From the NCBI GenBank assembly GCA_943788815.1, contig CALSRS010000001.1:1673501-1737500 (forward strand): a stretch of 64,000 bases of DNA. The letters are read 5' to 3'. Position numbers and translations under genes: made by a program. The DNA comes from an uncultured Gammaproteobacteria bacterium. Lineage in GTDB: Bacteria; Pseudomonadota; Gammaproteobacteria; Eutrophobiales; Eutrophobiaceae. Shown here piece by piece: positions 1 through 9,160 of this stretch (position 1 is the first letter of the stretch; every line of letters starts with the position of its first letter). Below the pieces are notes generated by a model that worked only from the letters and a program-made list of their open reading frames with translations, ran no database searches and was not told the DNA's origin.

Positions 1-119
1 TAACTGAGGTCAATGTTACCAGCCCAACATGTATTCGTGAACTAGATGCGATATATGGAATCAATATAGGTGATCAATTAATGGAGTTGATTGATAAGAA
101 GGTTAATGACAAGCAGTAA
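1..119 (+). CDS. gshB: glutathione synthetase, C-terminal fragment (partial at window edge)
   Basis: Only the last 38 residues are in the window (frame starting at base 3, TAA at 117-119). The translation contains EVNVTSPTCIRELDA followed by a short helix, which is the usual C-terminal end of bacterial glutathione synthetase, the ATP-grasp enzyme that joins gamma-glutamylcysteine and glycine. Its place just before a TonB gene, yqgE and yqgF is the conserved pseudomonad-type order and supports the call. The 5' part lies outside the window. Confidence 0.85.
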   Translation, partial: TEVNVTSPTCIRELDAIYGINIGDQLMELIDKKVNDKQ

Positions 120-1074
120 TAAACCAGATCTGAAAAATATTATGTCGAATGTAACCGAAATTACACCGGCACTACAACATCAAGCTTCTATCACTTCCGG
201 TGACAGATTTGGTCTTACATTATGTCTGGCAATAATTACGCATGCCGTTGTTGTCCTGGGCGTTACCTTTTCCAGTGAAATCAAGCTTCCCCCAAATTAT
301 GATTCTATGGAAATCATATTGGTTCAACAGTCTAGCCAGGCACCAGAAGATGCCAAAATGCTTGCTCAAGCAAACCTTGAAGGTGGTGGCGACTCCGATG
401 AAAAAATTACACCTTCCACGCCATTGCCTACACCTTTTCCGGACTCCGTTGCCGAGATTGCTGCACCTCCTGTATTGGAAACTAATAGCCAAAATATCGC
501 TGCCAATAAGTCCGAAATAATTACATCGCAGTCTGGCGAGACTGAACTTCCTACCGACCCGGACAACTCAACGAGTGAAATGGATCAAACAGATCAAGAG
601 AATATTGATGCACCTATATCTAAAAAAATCCTGCCTAGCTCAGCTACTTTGCTTACAAATAGCATAAAAATTGCTTCCCTGAGTGCAAAAATTGAACGCC
701 AACTGGTCACAAGATCCAACCGTCCTCGCAGAAAATATTTATCTGCAAGCACTAGTGAATTTATGTACGCAGCATACATGGAGGCATGGCGAGCCAAAGT
801 AGAACGCATCGGCAATCTTAATTACCCTGATTCGGCAAGAAAGCAAAGCTTGTCCGGGAACCTGATACTGGATGTTGCTCTGAACAAAGACGGTTCCATA
901 AATGACATAATAATTAGACGGTCATCTGGACATAAAGTACTAGATGATGCTGCAATAAGAATAGTAGAACTTGCTGCTCCATATTCGGCTTTTCCTGAAG
1001 ATATCGCTGCTCAAACCGATATACTTCATATAACTCGAACATGGCAGTTTCTGAACAATGGCGGCTTCAGATAA
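106..1074 (+). CDS. tonB: TonB-family energy transducer
   Basis: About 322 residues. A short cytoplasmic N-terminus is followed by one membrane helix at roughly residues 35-55, then a long Pro/Ser/Thr/acidic periplasmic linker (about 70-170), and a C-terminal TonB domain (about 225-315) with the pattern YPDSARKQSLSGNLILDVAL, GSINDI and DDAAIRIVELAAPY. TonB passes proton-motive energy from an ExbB/ExbD complex to outer-membrane receptors, but no exbB or exbD is in the window. I chose ATG at 106, which overlaps the gshB stop by 14 bases; TTG at 91 and ATG at 142 are alternatives. The position after gshB matches the tonB3-like gene of pseudomonads, which is linked there to type IV pilus genes, so a role in motility as well as uptake is possible (inference). 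Confidence 0.85.
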   Translation: MTSSNKPDLKNIMSNVTEITPALQHQASITSGDRFGLTLCLAIITHAVVVLGVTFSSEIKLPPNYDSMEIILVQQSSQAPEDAKMLAQANLEGGGDSDEKITPSTPLPTPFPDSVAEIAAPPVLETNSQNIAANKSEIITSQSGETELPTDPDNSTSEMDQTDQENIDAPISKKILPSSATLLTNSIKIASLSAKIERQLVTRSNRPRRKYLSASTSEFMYAAYMEAWRAKVERIGNLNYPDSARKQSLSGNLILDVALNKDGSINDIIIRRSSGHKVLDDAAIRIVELAAPYSAFPEDIAAQTDILHITRTWQFLNNGGFR

Positions 1075-1193
1075 GTATGCATAATATTATTTATTAATGA
1101 AATTATAAGATTAACGCTTTATGTTAAGAAAACAATCTAGGTAAATGTCTTATTGCCAGACAGCTCTATATTTATATGTCGCAAACTTAATTA

Positions 1194-1216
1194 TATCAAA
1201 CACTGTAGATTTGATA
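1194..1216. repeat. 7-bp inverted repeat in the yqgE leader
   Basis: TATCAAA (1194-1200) and its exact complement TTTGATA (1210-1216) are separated by 9 bases and end 25 bases before the yqgE start codon. This could be an operator half-site pair or a small RNA hairpin. I do not recognise a known regulator motif. Nothing else is evident in the 1075-1241 gap. Confidence 0.35.
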
Positions 1217-1241
1217 CGATCACATAGATAATATAACGACA

Positions 1242-1802
1242 ATGAAATCAATAAACTTAACAAATCAGTTTTTGATCGCAATGCCTGGACTTTCAGATCC
1301 AACTTTTCACCAAACTGTAAGCTACATATTTTCCCACAATGAACACGGCGCAATGGGGATAGTCATAAACCGTCCATTAAACATGGGTCTGGGTGAAATA
1401 TTTGAACAAATGCAGCTTAGCTCTAATATTTCAGGAACAGATAAAATTCCAGTGTTTGATGGGGGGCCTGTAAAAACGGACCGTGGATTTATACTTCATA
1501 AACCTAACGCAAAATGGCAATCATCTATTAAGGTGAGCGAAAGTATAGAAGTAACAACCTCAAAAGATATTCTCGAGGCCATTTCAAACGGAACAGGACC
1601 TTCAAAGCAATTTATTGCCCTGGGATATGCTGGATGGGAAGAAGGTCAACTCGAACAGGAGATGATGGAGAACTGCTGGCTAACGACACCCGCGACACCC
1701 GATATTATCTTTGATATACCAGCTGACATGAGATGGGAATGCGCCGCATCTTCACTAGGTATCAATATGCATAATTTGTCTTTACAAGCCGGACACGCGT
1801 GA
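1242..1802 (+). CDS. yqgE: YqgE/AlgH family protein (UPF0301)
   Basis: 186 residues, the usual family length (E. coli YqgE about 187). Family motifs are GLSDPTFHQTVSYIFSHN near residue 16, GAMGIVINRP, GGPV, and near the C-terminus ALGYAGWEEGQLEQEM followed by a Trp. It is a cytoplasmic protein whose biochemical role is not settled; the name AlgH comes from an old link to alginate control in Pseudomonas. Its stop overlaps the GTG of yqgF (GTGA), so the two are translationally coupled. The yqgE-yqgF pair is conserved across gammaproteobacteria. Confidence 0.93.
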   Translation: MKSINLTNQFLIAMPGLSDPTFHQTVSYIFSHNEHGAMGIVINRPLNMGLGEIFEQMQLSSNISGTDKIPVFDGGPVKTDRGFILHKPNAKWQSSIKVSESIEVTTSKDILEAISNGTGPSKQFIALGYAGWEEGQLEQEMMENCWLTTPATPDIIFDIPADMRWECAASSLGINMHNLSLQAGHA

Positions 1803-2227
1803 CTCAAGAAATTACGCTTTTGTGTTTTGACTTTGGAAAAAAGAGAATTGGAGTTGCAGTTGGCCAGACACTAACCCGAACAGCATCACCACTATGTACA
1901 ATTCAAGTCAATAAAGGCATCCCTGACTGGGACAGTATTTCAGAGCTTATTAATTCCTGGTCACCTGATGTATTAATTGTCGGAAAACCTTTAAATATGA
2001 ATGGTAGCGGACAAAAAATGACTACGGCAGCAAACAGATTCTTCACACAATTGGAAAAAAGGTTCGATATGCCGGTTTATCAGTCAGACGAGAGGCTTTC
2101 CAGTTATGAAGCACGCCTGCGCAAAAAGACTGATACGGAGCTCGACCCCATTGCTGCACAGGTAATTCTTGAAACCTGGTTGTCAGAAAATTCAGGCAAT
2201 CATAATAATGGTGATATAATCAATTAA
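1799..2227 (+). CDS. yqgF: YqgF/RuvX pre-16S rRNA nuclease, Holliday-junction-resolvase fold
   Basis: 142 residues, RNase H-like fold. Visible motifs are FDFGKKRIGVAVG at the N-terminus with the first catalytic Asp, VGKPLNMNGS in the middle, DERLSSYEA with the acidic residue and DPIAAQVILETWL near the C-terminus. E. coli YqgF is essential and takes part in 5'-end maturation of 16S rRNA; it was earlier called a putative Holliday junction resolvase. The GTG start at 1799 overlaps the yqgE stop. Confidence 0.93.
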   Translation: MTQEITLLCFDFGKKRIGVAVGQTLTRTASPLCTIQVNKGIPDWDSISELINSWSPDVLIVGKPLNMNGSGQKMTTAANRFFTQLEKRFDMPVYQSDERLSSYEARLRKKTDTELDPIAAQVILETWLSENSGNHNNGDIIN

Positions 2228-2251
2228 GTCTGGTAATCAATAAAATGCAAA

Positions 2252-2761
2252 ATGCACGATAAGGAAATTGATCAGCTTTTAGACGATATGGTCAAAAGCC
2301 TGAATAATTTTATTAATCTCAATAATCGGAACGATCCTCTAATTATTGGAATTCATACCGGCGGTTACTGGATAGCCTCTAAGATAAAAGAACGGATGAG
2401 GAACACAAATCCACTTGGCGAATTAAATATTGCCTTTTACCGTGATGATTTCAGCAAAATCGGCATGCATCCCCGTGTTAAACCATCAAAACTACCTGTT
2501 GAAATTGAAAATCGCCATATTATTCTGGTAGATGACGTGCTTCATACAGGCCGCACTATCAGGGCGGCAATGAACGAAATTTTTGATTACGGCCGTCCAG
2601 CAACAATAACATTGGTTGTTCTGGTGGAAAGATCTGGACATGAATTACCAATAAAAGCAGATATTGTTGGAAAAACTCTTCAGCTAAATTCTTTCGGACA
2701 TGTTAAGCTCCTTGGCCCAGAACCACTGGCTCTGGAGATAAAACAACAGAATGACGGCTAA
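2252..2761 (+). CDS. pyrR: PyrR: bifunctional pyr regulator / uracil phosphoribosyltransferase
   Basis: 169 residues. The PRPP-binding loop is clear: [19 protein letters not shown] at about residues 89-107. In Bacillus PyrR binds pyr mRNA and attenuates it; in pseudomonads its homologue precedes pyrB-pyrC' and its regulatory role is less clear. Here only 24 bases separate it from yqgF, so there is no room for a classical attenuator ahead of it. Its 3' end overlaps the pyrB start by 11 bases, which suggests an operon. Confidence 0.9.
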   Translation: MHDKEIDQLLDDMVKSLNNFINLNNRNDPLIIGIHTGGYWIASKIKERMRNTNPLGELNIAFYRDDFSKIGMHPRVKPSKLPVEIENRHIILVDDVLHTGRTIRAAMNEIFDYGRPATITLVVLVERSGHELPIKADIVGKTLQLNSFGHVKLLGPEPLALEIKQQNDG

Positions 2762-3722
2762 TACTATTCAACTGGATAAGCAGGGCCGCCTAAAGCATTT
2801 CCTCACTATTGAAGGTCTTCAAAAATCACTCCTTGTTGAAATACTAGATTTTGCTGAATCGTTCGCAGGTGTATCTGGCCGAGCGGTGAAAAAAGTCCCG
2901 TTGTTAAGGGGCAAGACTGTGGTTAACCTGTTTTTTGAACCCAGTACTCGCACAAGCACAACATTTGATCTAGCGGCAAAACGATTATCAGCAGATTTGT
3001 TAAACTTGAATATGGCTACATCTTCCACAACAAAAGGTGAATCTCTACTGGACACCCTGCAAACCCTGGAAGCCATGCATAGTGATATGTTTATAGTCCG
3101 ACATTCTAATAGTGGCGCGGCACATTTTATTGCTGAACATGCTGGACCGCATATTAGCGTGATAAATGCCGGTGATGGCCAACACGCTCATCCAACACAG
3201 GCTATGCTTGATATGTTTACCATTCGTCGACATAAGCCCTATTTTGAAACGTTAAAAGTTGCAATTGTAGGAGATGTTCTGCATTCAAGAGTAGCGCGTT
3301 CTGATATCCACGCTCTCAAATCTCTAGGCGTTAATGATGTAAGAGTAGTTGGACCAAAAACACTCATGCCAGCTAGTATCGAACGCCTGGGTGTTGAGGT
3401 TTTTAACAATCTAAATGAAGGTCTCAATGACGTTGACGTAATTATAATGTTGCGACTACAAAAAGAACGAATGATCTCAGCAAATATTCCTAGCGAACAG
3501 GAATATTTTGATAGGTATGGTCTGACCTTTAATAAACTAAAAGCAGCAAAACCTGATGCTATCGTCATGCATCCTGGCCCAATTAACAGAGGCATCGAAA
3601 TTGACTCACAGGTCGCTGACAGCGACCAGTCAGTTATTTTACAACAGGTAAGTCATGGCATAGCGATACGCATGGCTGTCATGGCCATGACCATGGGAAA
3701 CCGGCCTGAGGGTAATATATAA
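2751..3722 (+). CDS. pyrB: aspartate carbamoyltransferase catalytic subunit
   Basis: 323 residues. It joins carbamoyl phosphate and aspartate, the first committed step of pyrimidine synthesis. Carbamoyl-phosphate loop [13 protein letters not shown] (about residues 61-73), HPTQAMLDM (about 145-153) and [13 protein letters not shown] (about 275-287) are all intact. It overlaps pyrR and lies directly against pyrC' with no spacer, matching the pseudomonad-type class A ATCase, where PyrB assembles with an inactive dihydroorotase-like subunit rather than with PyrI. No pyrI is present. Confidence 0.96.
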   Translation: MTANTIQLDKQGRLKHFLTIEGLQKSLLVEILDFAESFAGVSGRAVKKVPLLRGKTVVNLFFEPSTRTSTTFDLAAKRLSADLLNLNMATSSTTKGESLLDTLQTLEAMHSDMFIVRHSNSGAAHFIAEHAGPHISVINAGDGQHAHPTQAMLDMFTIRRHKPYFETLKVAIVGDVLHSRVARSDIHALKSLGVNDVRVVGPKTLMPASIERLGVEVFNNLNEGLNDVDVIIMLRLQKERMISANIPSEQEYFDRYGLTFNKLKAAKPDAIVMHPGPINRGIEIDSQVADSDQSVILQQVSHGIAIRMAVMAMTMGNRPEGNI

Positions 3723-4994
3723 ATGGCCAGTATAAGAATTGAAAACACCAGGATAATTGACCCAAAAACCGGCAGGGATAGCGAAGGTATACTCTGTATT
3801 CAGGACGGAATAATTATATCGCCCGATACCTTAGTTCAACCGGACAAAGTTATCAACGCAGAAGGAAACTGGACATGTCCTGGTGTAATTGATACTTGCG
3901 CCTACATGAGTAATCCGGGCCAGAATTTTAAAGCTTCTTTTGCTCAAGAAGCGCATGCTGCAATCGCATCGGGGATAACCAGTATTTGTTGCCCACCAGA
4001 TGTTGATCCGGTTACTGACAGCCCCGCAGCAGTAGAGCTCATATTAAAAACAGCTTCAGATTGTGGTTTAATTAATGTGTTTCCTATAGGTGCGCTAACA
4101 GAAGGGTTAACGGGTGAGCGTCTAGCTGAAATGAACACATTAAAGGAAGCCGGATGTATTGCAGTGGGGAATGCATCAAAGCCTTTATTAAATAATGAGA
4201 TTTTGCGAAGGACCCTGGAGTACGCTGCAAGCACAGATCTTACCGTTTTTTACTCGCCCGAAGATAATAACCTACGAAATAACGGATCAGTGAATGAAGG
4301 TGAAATAAGCACCCGCTTAGGATTACCACCGATTCCACACACAGCTGAAACCGTTGCAGTCAGTACCGCCTTACTATTAGTTGAACAAACAGGCGCAAGA
4401 ATTCACTTTAATAGCCTGTCATCACTAAGGTCTGTAGAGATGATACGTAAGGCAAAATCAGATGGCCTCCCTGTAACTGCAGCTGTAGATATTTGTCATT
4501 TATATTTAACTGAGATGGATGTAGATGGTTATAATGCAAACTGCAATCTCAAGCCACCATTAAGAGGCTTAGAAGATAAAAATGCACTTAAGGATGGACT
4601 GTTGGATGGCACTATAGATGCGATATGCTCAGCGCATCAACCTATCAATTCTGACGCTAAGTCGGTTCCATTCAGTATGACTATGCCCGGCGCCTCTACT
4701 ATGGAAATGCTAATTCCTCTAGTATTTGATTTTATTTCACAAAATAAATTAAAGCCGGTAGAAGGACTACAATATATAACAAGTCATGCCGCCAACATTA
4801 TAAATAAGCCGCTGGGAACGCTGGAACCCGGCAGCACAGCGGATGTAATTATTTATGATCCGAATTCAGCCTGGACTGTAGACAGTTCAAAACTGATAAG
4901 TAAAGGGAAATGTACCCCTTTTGACGGCTGGCAAATGCAAGGAAAAGTAACACATACCATCATCAATGGTAATATCGTATATCAGGATAAGTAA
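3723..4994 (+). CDS. pyrC': PyrC': inactive dihydroorotase-like subunit of ATCase
   Basis: 423 residues with the full amidohydrolase-type dihydroorotase fold, but the metal site is gone. The usual PGxIDxHVHLREPG motif reads PGVIDTCAYMSNPG, so both His ligands of the HxH pair are missing. The CHxS His region reads HFNSLSS, and the late catalytic DHAPH motif reads SAHQPIN, lacking the Asp. In Pseudomonas an equivalent non-catalytic PyrC' is needed to assemble PyrB into dodecameric ATCase. By that precedent this protein is structural, and an active dihydroorotase must be encoded elsewhere. It starts immediately after the pyrB stop. Confidence 0.88.
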   Translation: MASIRIENTRIIDPKTGRDSEGILCIQDGIIISPDTLVQPDKVINAEGNWTCPGVIDTCAYMSNPGQNFKASFAQEAHAAIASGITSICCPPDVDPVTDSPAAVELILKTASDCGLINVFPIGALTEGLTGERLAEMNTLKEAGCIAVGNASKPLLNNEILRRTLEYAASTDLTVFYSPEDNNLRNNGSVNEGEISTRLGLPPIPHTAETVAVSTALLLVEQTGARIHFNSLSSLRSVEMIRKAKSDGLPVTAAVDICHLYLTEMDVDGYNANCNLKPPLRGLEDKNALKDGLLDGTIDAICSAHQPINSDAKSVPFSMTMPGASTMEMLIPLVFDFISQNKLKPVEGLQYITSHAANIINKPLGTLEPGSTADVIIYDPNSAWTVDSSKLISKGKCTPFDGWQMQGKVTHTIINGNIVYQDK

Positions 4995-5069
4995 TCATAC
5001 GAACTATAGTTTTATATCTCGACTTCCCAATGTTCCAATGCAAATTCTATTTAATTTATAAAAGTCACC

Positions 5070-5948
5070 ATGTCACAAACATCTCGTAATACAATCAATC
5101 TGGAAGATGCAAAAGTCGTAGAGCACAAATGTTATTCTGATCAACAGTATGTCCTACGACTGTATGCACCACTTACAGCAAAGGAAGCCATGCCAGGTAA
5201 TTTTATTCATCTACAATGCGATCACTCCATTCCTATGCGACGACCAATGTCTATAATGCGCGCCGAACCAGACAAAGGCTTCATAGACATATTGTATAAA
5301 GTCCATGGTGAGGGCACAGAGTTGTTATCTAAGAAATGCCAGGGGGATAGGCTAAATTTACTAGGGCCTATAGGCGTGCCATTTAAATCAACAGGTTATC
5401 GAAAACTACCGCTATTATTAGGTGGGGGCGTGGGAATTCCTCCAATGGTATTTCTTGCGGAACATATTAAAAATAATCACAAAAACTGCAAGCCCTTGCT
5501 TATAGCTGGATCTGAAATATCATTTCCCTTTCAGGTTACGCCATCAAAAATAATGGTCGATGGACTTCCTGATGGCGTCATTGCCAGCATGCCACTAATG
5601 GAAGACTGGGGCATACCAAGTCGGCTTACTAGTAAACAAGGTTATACCGGCTGTTATGATGGATTTGTAACGGATCTGGCAAAAATTTGGCTGGATACTC
5701 TTGACCCAGAGCGCCTACAACAGGTTGAAATATTCAGTTGTGGTCCAACCATAATGCTAGAAGCCGTTGCAAAGCTTGCTCACAAATATCATTTACCTTG
5801 CCAGGTTTCACTTGAAGAATATATGGCCTGTGCGGTTGGTGGGTGCGCGGGTTGCACGGTAATGGTAAATACTGAGTCAGGACAAGCGATGAAAAGAGTT
5901 TGTGTTGATGGGCCCGTATTTGAAGCAGGCACTGTTTTTCCTCAATAA
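5070..5948 (+). CDS. pyrK: dihydroorotate dehydrogenase electron-transfer subunit-like flavoprotein (PyrK family)
   Basis: 292 residues. The N-terminal FAD-binding barrel carries MRRPMSIMRAE (the RPxS flavin motif). A ferredoxin-reductase NAD-binding half follows with LLLGGGVGIPPMVFLAEH and FSCGPTIMLEAV. The C-terminus has the [2Fe-2S] cysteine cluster CAVGGCAGC plus a distal Cys in RVCVDGPVF, as in PyrK. In class 1B systems PyrK moves electrons from dihydroorotate dehydrogenase PyrD to NAD. No pyrD gene lies next to it here; only the ATCase genes do, 75 bases upstream. It could serve a distant PyrD or have another partner. Confidence 0.82.
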   Translation: MSQTSRNTINLEDAKVVEHKCYSDQQYVLRLYAPLTAKEAMPGNFIHLQCDHSIPMRRPMSIMRAEPDKGFIDILYKVHGEGTELLSKKCQGDRLNLLGPIGVPFKSTGYRKLPLLLGGGVGIPPMVFLAEHIKNNHKNCKPLLIAGSEISFPFQVTPSKIMVDGLPDGVIASMPLMEDWGIPSRLTSKQGYTGCYDGFVTDLAKIWLDTLDPERLQQVEIFSCGPTIMLEAVAKLAHKYHLPCQVSLEEYMACAVGGCAGCTVMVNTESGQAMKRVCVDGPVFEAGTVFPQ

Positions 5949-5964
5949 TAAATTCAACTAAATA

Positions 5965-8034
5965 TTAAAAAGTATATCTTGCTGATACGCCACCATTGAA
6001 ATTACGCTGGGGTGCAGGCTCAAAAAATCTACCAAAACCACCATTGAGACGAACGTTAGAATTATATTTTTCATTAAACAGGTTGTTGATACTCACGTAT
6101 GGCATCACCTGCCACTTTTCAAGCTCCTTCTTGTAACCTAATTGAAAATTTGAAACTGTATATGAATTCGATTCCACACTATTGGAATCGTTTGCATAAA
6201 AACTATCAACATATAACAAGTCGAGAACGCTATATAATCCACCTGAGGAATCATATCGTAATTCTGCATGAAGCTGCTGATCCGGGATCCCAGGAAGCTT
6301 ATTTCCCGAGAAGTTATCTGTGGTAGTGCGGTATCTCCTGTATGCAGCATCGATAGCACTATAGGCCAGACTTGCCGATAAGACGGGAAAAAGCCTTGCC
6401 GTTATGCCTGCCTCCAGCCCTTCACGAAGCGAGCTTCCTGCATTTCGAAAAAAAGTTCTGCCAGTAAAGCCATCTTCTTCAAACGGCACCAATTCATTAT
6501 CAACTTCTATTCTGTAGACGGCAAACTCATATTCAAGAGGAATTTTGCTTTCGATACGACCCTTTGCACCTAATTCAACATTATTTGCTACCTGGCTTTT
6601 TAGACTTTGATTAAAACCACCACCATTAGGATTTGCAAACTCTGTTGTGGTTGGCGTTTCAAATGCTGTTGAAAAATTAAAATATAGATTCACCCAATCT
6701 GCTGGGTCCCATAGCAGACCAAATCTGGGGCTTAATTTGTCAAATTTGGAACTGCCTGAATCGTCTCCAGAATTATTGGCAAGGAAATCATCCGAAACAT
6801 CAAAATCAATTTCATCAAACCTTGCGCCAACGGTAACCTGAAGGTTTTCCAATACTGCAAATTCACTTTGCATGTAAAAACCTTTGCTGATCACTTCTTC
6901 CAACTGGTCAAAGGTTAATTCACCTCTTGCTCCACCCTCCAAATTAACAAAACGTTTTCTGTCATCTTGTTGGTAATCTATATCAAAGCCTGCAATAAAC
7001 CTGATGGTATAATCCATAATCTCCTGTGAATAAGTATATTGGCCGCCTCCACCAATAAATGTCCGGTCAAACTGCACCTGACCGCCATTGCTCTCAGGGA
7101 CACCGCCTTCGAAAGGCAATCTATTTCCAAAATCAAGAAAGGTATAATAGTTTCTGAACAGAATTTCATGACCTTGCGCAAGTGTGCGGCGATAGGTTAA
7201 TCCCAACCTTTGTTGACTTCTCTCTTCGCCTCCATTAAATAATATATTTCTGTCGCGACCCTGGCTTCTGTTGGCTTCTACCTCTGCAGCATTCAAGGCA
7301 CCAGGATCTCCCATATCTGGAATATCTAATAAATTAAATGTAGCTGCCAATTCCCCGTGCTCATCAATTTGATATTTTATTTTTGTATTCAATGAATTTC
7401 TGTCAACAAATGAATGCCCCCTAAATCCATCCAGATCAGTAATAGAACCACTAAGCAGGTAATTAAGTTTTTCGTATTGCCCGCCTGTTTTCAGCTGGTA
7501 TTTTCTAAATCCAAACTCACCGACAGATATTCTACCTTCAGCGAAAGCTTCTTCTGGGCCATCCTCAGTTATGATATTAATCACACCTCCAGAGGCAGAT
7601 CCATATAATGAGGATGACGGTCCTCTTGCCACCTCAATGCTGGTAACTGAACCCAGATCTATTTCATCTACATTTCCCTGACCATCTGGCATCGTTGCCG
7701 GGACACCATCAATAATTAATTTTATTCCTCTGATGCCAAAAGCAGAACGAGCACCAAAACCGCGTATGGATATTCTTTGTGCCTGGGAAAAATTATGACT
7801 ATTTTGCAGAAAAACGCCTGGCACTCTTTTCAGCGACTCTTCAAGGGTTAGTTGCTGTTGAGCTGTTTGGATAATGTCTTCATCAACTCTACTCACGGAC
7901 GCTGGAACATTGCCAACTTCAATTTCACCTCGTGTTCCTGTAATGACGAGTTCTTCCATCTGGTTCTGGGCAAACACGACACCGACATTAATAAATGACG
8001 TTAAGAAAATACAAGCAATCATAACTCTTTTCAT
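5965..8034 (-). CDS. TonB-dependent outer-membrane receptor, substrate unknown
   Basis: 689 residues. Signal peptide (about 1-22, ending VFAQ), a TonB box near EELVITGTR (about 27-35), a plug domain (about 45-155) with RISIRGFGARSAFGIRG, DGVPATMPDGQG and ARGPSSSLYGSASGGVINI, then a beta-barrel ending in the aromatic ARYTF typical of outer-membrane proteins. It takes up a large scarce ligand with TonB energy; the plug sequence does not let me name the ligand. It lies 54 bases downstream of the third pilus ATPase on the same strand and converges with pyrK. No clear Fur box or riboswitch is visible in the short leader. Confidence 0.87.
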   Translation of the reverse strand: MKRVMIACIFLTSFINVGVVFAQNQMEELVITGTRGEIEVGNVPASVSRVDEDIIQTAQQQLTLEESLKRVPGVFLQNSHNFSQAQRISIRGFGARSAFGIRGIKLIIDGVPATMPDGQGNVDEIDLGSVTSIEVARGPSSSLYGSASGGVINIITEDGPEEAFAEGRISVGEFGFRKYQLKTGGQYEKLNYLLSGSITDLDGFRGHSFVDRNSLNTKIKYQIDEHGELAATFNLLDIPDMGDPGALNAAEVEANRSQGRDRNILFNGGEERSQQRLGLTYRRTLAQGHEILFRNYYTFLDFGNRLPFEGGVPESNGGQVQFDRTFIGGGGQYTYSQEIMDYTIRFIAGFDIDYQQDDRKRFVNLEGGARGELTFDQLEEVISKGFYMQSEFAVLENLQVTVGARFDEIDFDVSDDFLANNSGDDSGSSKFDKLSPRFGLLWDPADWVNLYFNFSTAFETPTTTEFANPNGGGFNQSLKSQVANNVELGAKGRIESKIPLEYEFAVYRIEVDNELVPFEEDGFTGRTFFRNAGSSLREGLEAGITARLFPVLSASLAYSAIDAAYRRYRTTTDNFSGNKLPGIPDQQLHAELRYDSSGGLYSVLDLLYVDSFYANDSNSVESNSYTVSNFQLGYKKELEKWQVMPYVSINNLFNEKYNSNVRLNGGFGRFFEPAPQRNFNGGVSARYTF

Positions 8035-8088
8035 CTTATAAACCTGCCCTGTTCATTTATGAGTAATATACATTCTATTATTCTAAAA

Positions 8089-9147
8089 TTATCCAAAGTT
8101 AATCTTAGCTTCAAGATTAGTCCTTGAATCTGCGTTGCCTAGCGCCTCTTCAAGTTCAATTCTTCCTTCTTTATATAAATTATGTAATGCCATATCAAAT
8201 GTTTGCATGCCGCGCTGCCCACTACCTTCCATGGCTTCTTTAATCTGCTCTATTTCCCCTTTGAGGATTAATTCTGCAATGTGTGGCGTATTAATAAGTA
8301 CCTCAATTGCTGCACAGCGTTTTCCGTCTACCGCCATCACCAGCCTTTGAGAAACAACCGCCCGAAGGTTTAACGACAGGTCCATGAATAACTGTTTATG
8401 GAGCGCCTGAGGAAACATATTTATGACACGCTCCATAGCCTGGTTTGCATTATTGGCATGTAAAGTTGAAATAGCCAAGTGCCCTGTATTAGCAAGTTCT
8501 AGAGCAGCTTCCATAGTGACTCTGTCACGAATCTCACCGATTAGAATCACATCCGGCGCTTCACGCAATGAGGCCTTAAGTGCATTGGCGTAGGACAGGG
8601 TATCTACACCAACTTCACGCTGATTTAATATTGATTTTTTATTTGGATGACTAAATTCAACCGGATCTTCGATTGTTAATATATGGCCAGACATGGTCTC
8701 ATTTCTATGATTAATCATAGCTGCCAATGTCGTTGATTTTCCAGAACCAGTCGCACCTACCATAAGTAGCAGGCCACGTTTATTATTGATGAGGTCCTTT
8801 AATACATCAGGGACGCCAAGCTGGTCTAACTCGGGTATCTCACTTGGAATCCTTCGAAGCACCATCCCGACTTCGCCGCGTTGCTTGAATACATTGACAC
8901 GAAATCTTGCTGATCCATCAGGCATGGGGATGGCAAAGTCAGACTCCATGTTCTCCTCAAACTGCTCAATCTGCTTATTATTCATGATCCCATATGCCGC
9001 AGCCTTGCACATATTGCCATCAAGCACAGTTTTGCCGACGGGTGTTGCCTTACCTTCCAGCTTTACCTTCACAGGCGAGCCCACTGTAATAAACAGGTCT
9101 GACGCACTTTTTTCGACCACTAGCTTAAGATAGGGAAGTATGTCCAT
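8089..9147 (-). CDS. PilT/PilU-family pilus ATPase, third paralogue (PilU-like)
   Basis: 352 residues, a complete secretion-type ATPase: N-terminal PAS-like domain (1-100), Walker A GATGSGKSTT (about 131-140), Asp box TIEDPVEFSH, Walker B region APDVILIGEIRD and His box NTGHLAISTLHANN. The C-terminal motif reads NTPHIAELILKGEIEQIKEAM, closer to PilU than to the AIRNLIRE of PilT. Family members drive type IV pilus retraction at the inner membrane. This is an extra copy beyond the usual pilT-pilU pair. It starts 45 bases after the pilU stop, behind a triple 11-bp repeat, with GGAG 9 bases before its ATG. Confidence 0.85.
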   Translation of the reverse strand: MDILPYLKLVVEKSASDLFITVGSPVKVKLEGKATPVGKTVLDGNMCKAAAYGIMNNKQIEQFEENMESDFAIPMPDGSARFRVNVFKQRGEVGMVLRRIPSEIPELDQLGVPDVLKDLINNKRGLLLMVGATGSGKSTTLAAMINHRNETMSGHILTIEDPVEFSHPNKKSILNQREVGVDTLSYANALKASLREAPDVILIGEIRDRVTMEAALELANTGHLAISTLHANNANQAMERVINMFPQALHKQLFMDLSLNLRAVVSQRLVMAVDGKRCAAIEVLINTPHIAELILKGEIEQIKEAMEGSGQRGMQTFDMALHNLYKEGRIELEEALGNADSRTNLEAKINFG

Positions 9148-9160
9148 TCAATGTATCTCC

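Noticed and set aside
2228-2251. PyrR-binding attenuator ahead of pyrR
   Set aside because: The 24-base gap is too short for an anti-anti-terminator and terminator structure.
5002-5011. Palindrome AACTATAGTT between pyrC' and pyrK
   Set aside because: Ten-base AT-rich palindromes are expected by chance, and it matches no known operator.
8035-8088. Fur box ahead of the TonB-dependent receptor
   Set aside because: The leader has GATAAT-like AT-rich pieces, but no 19-bp Fur palindrome can be aligned with confidence.
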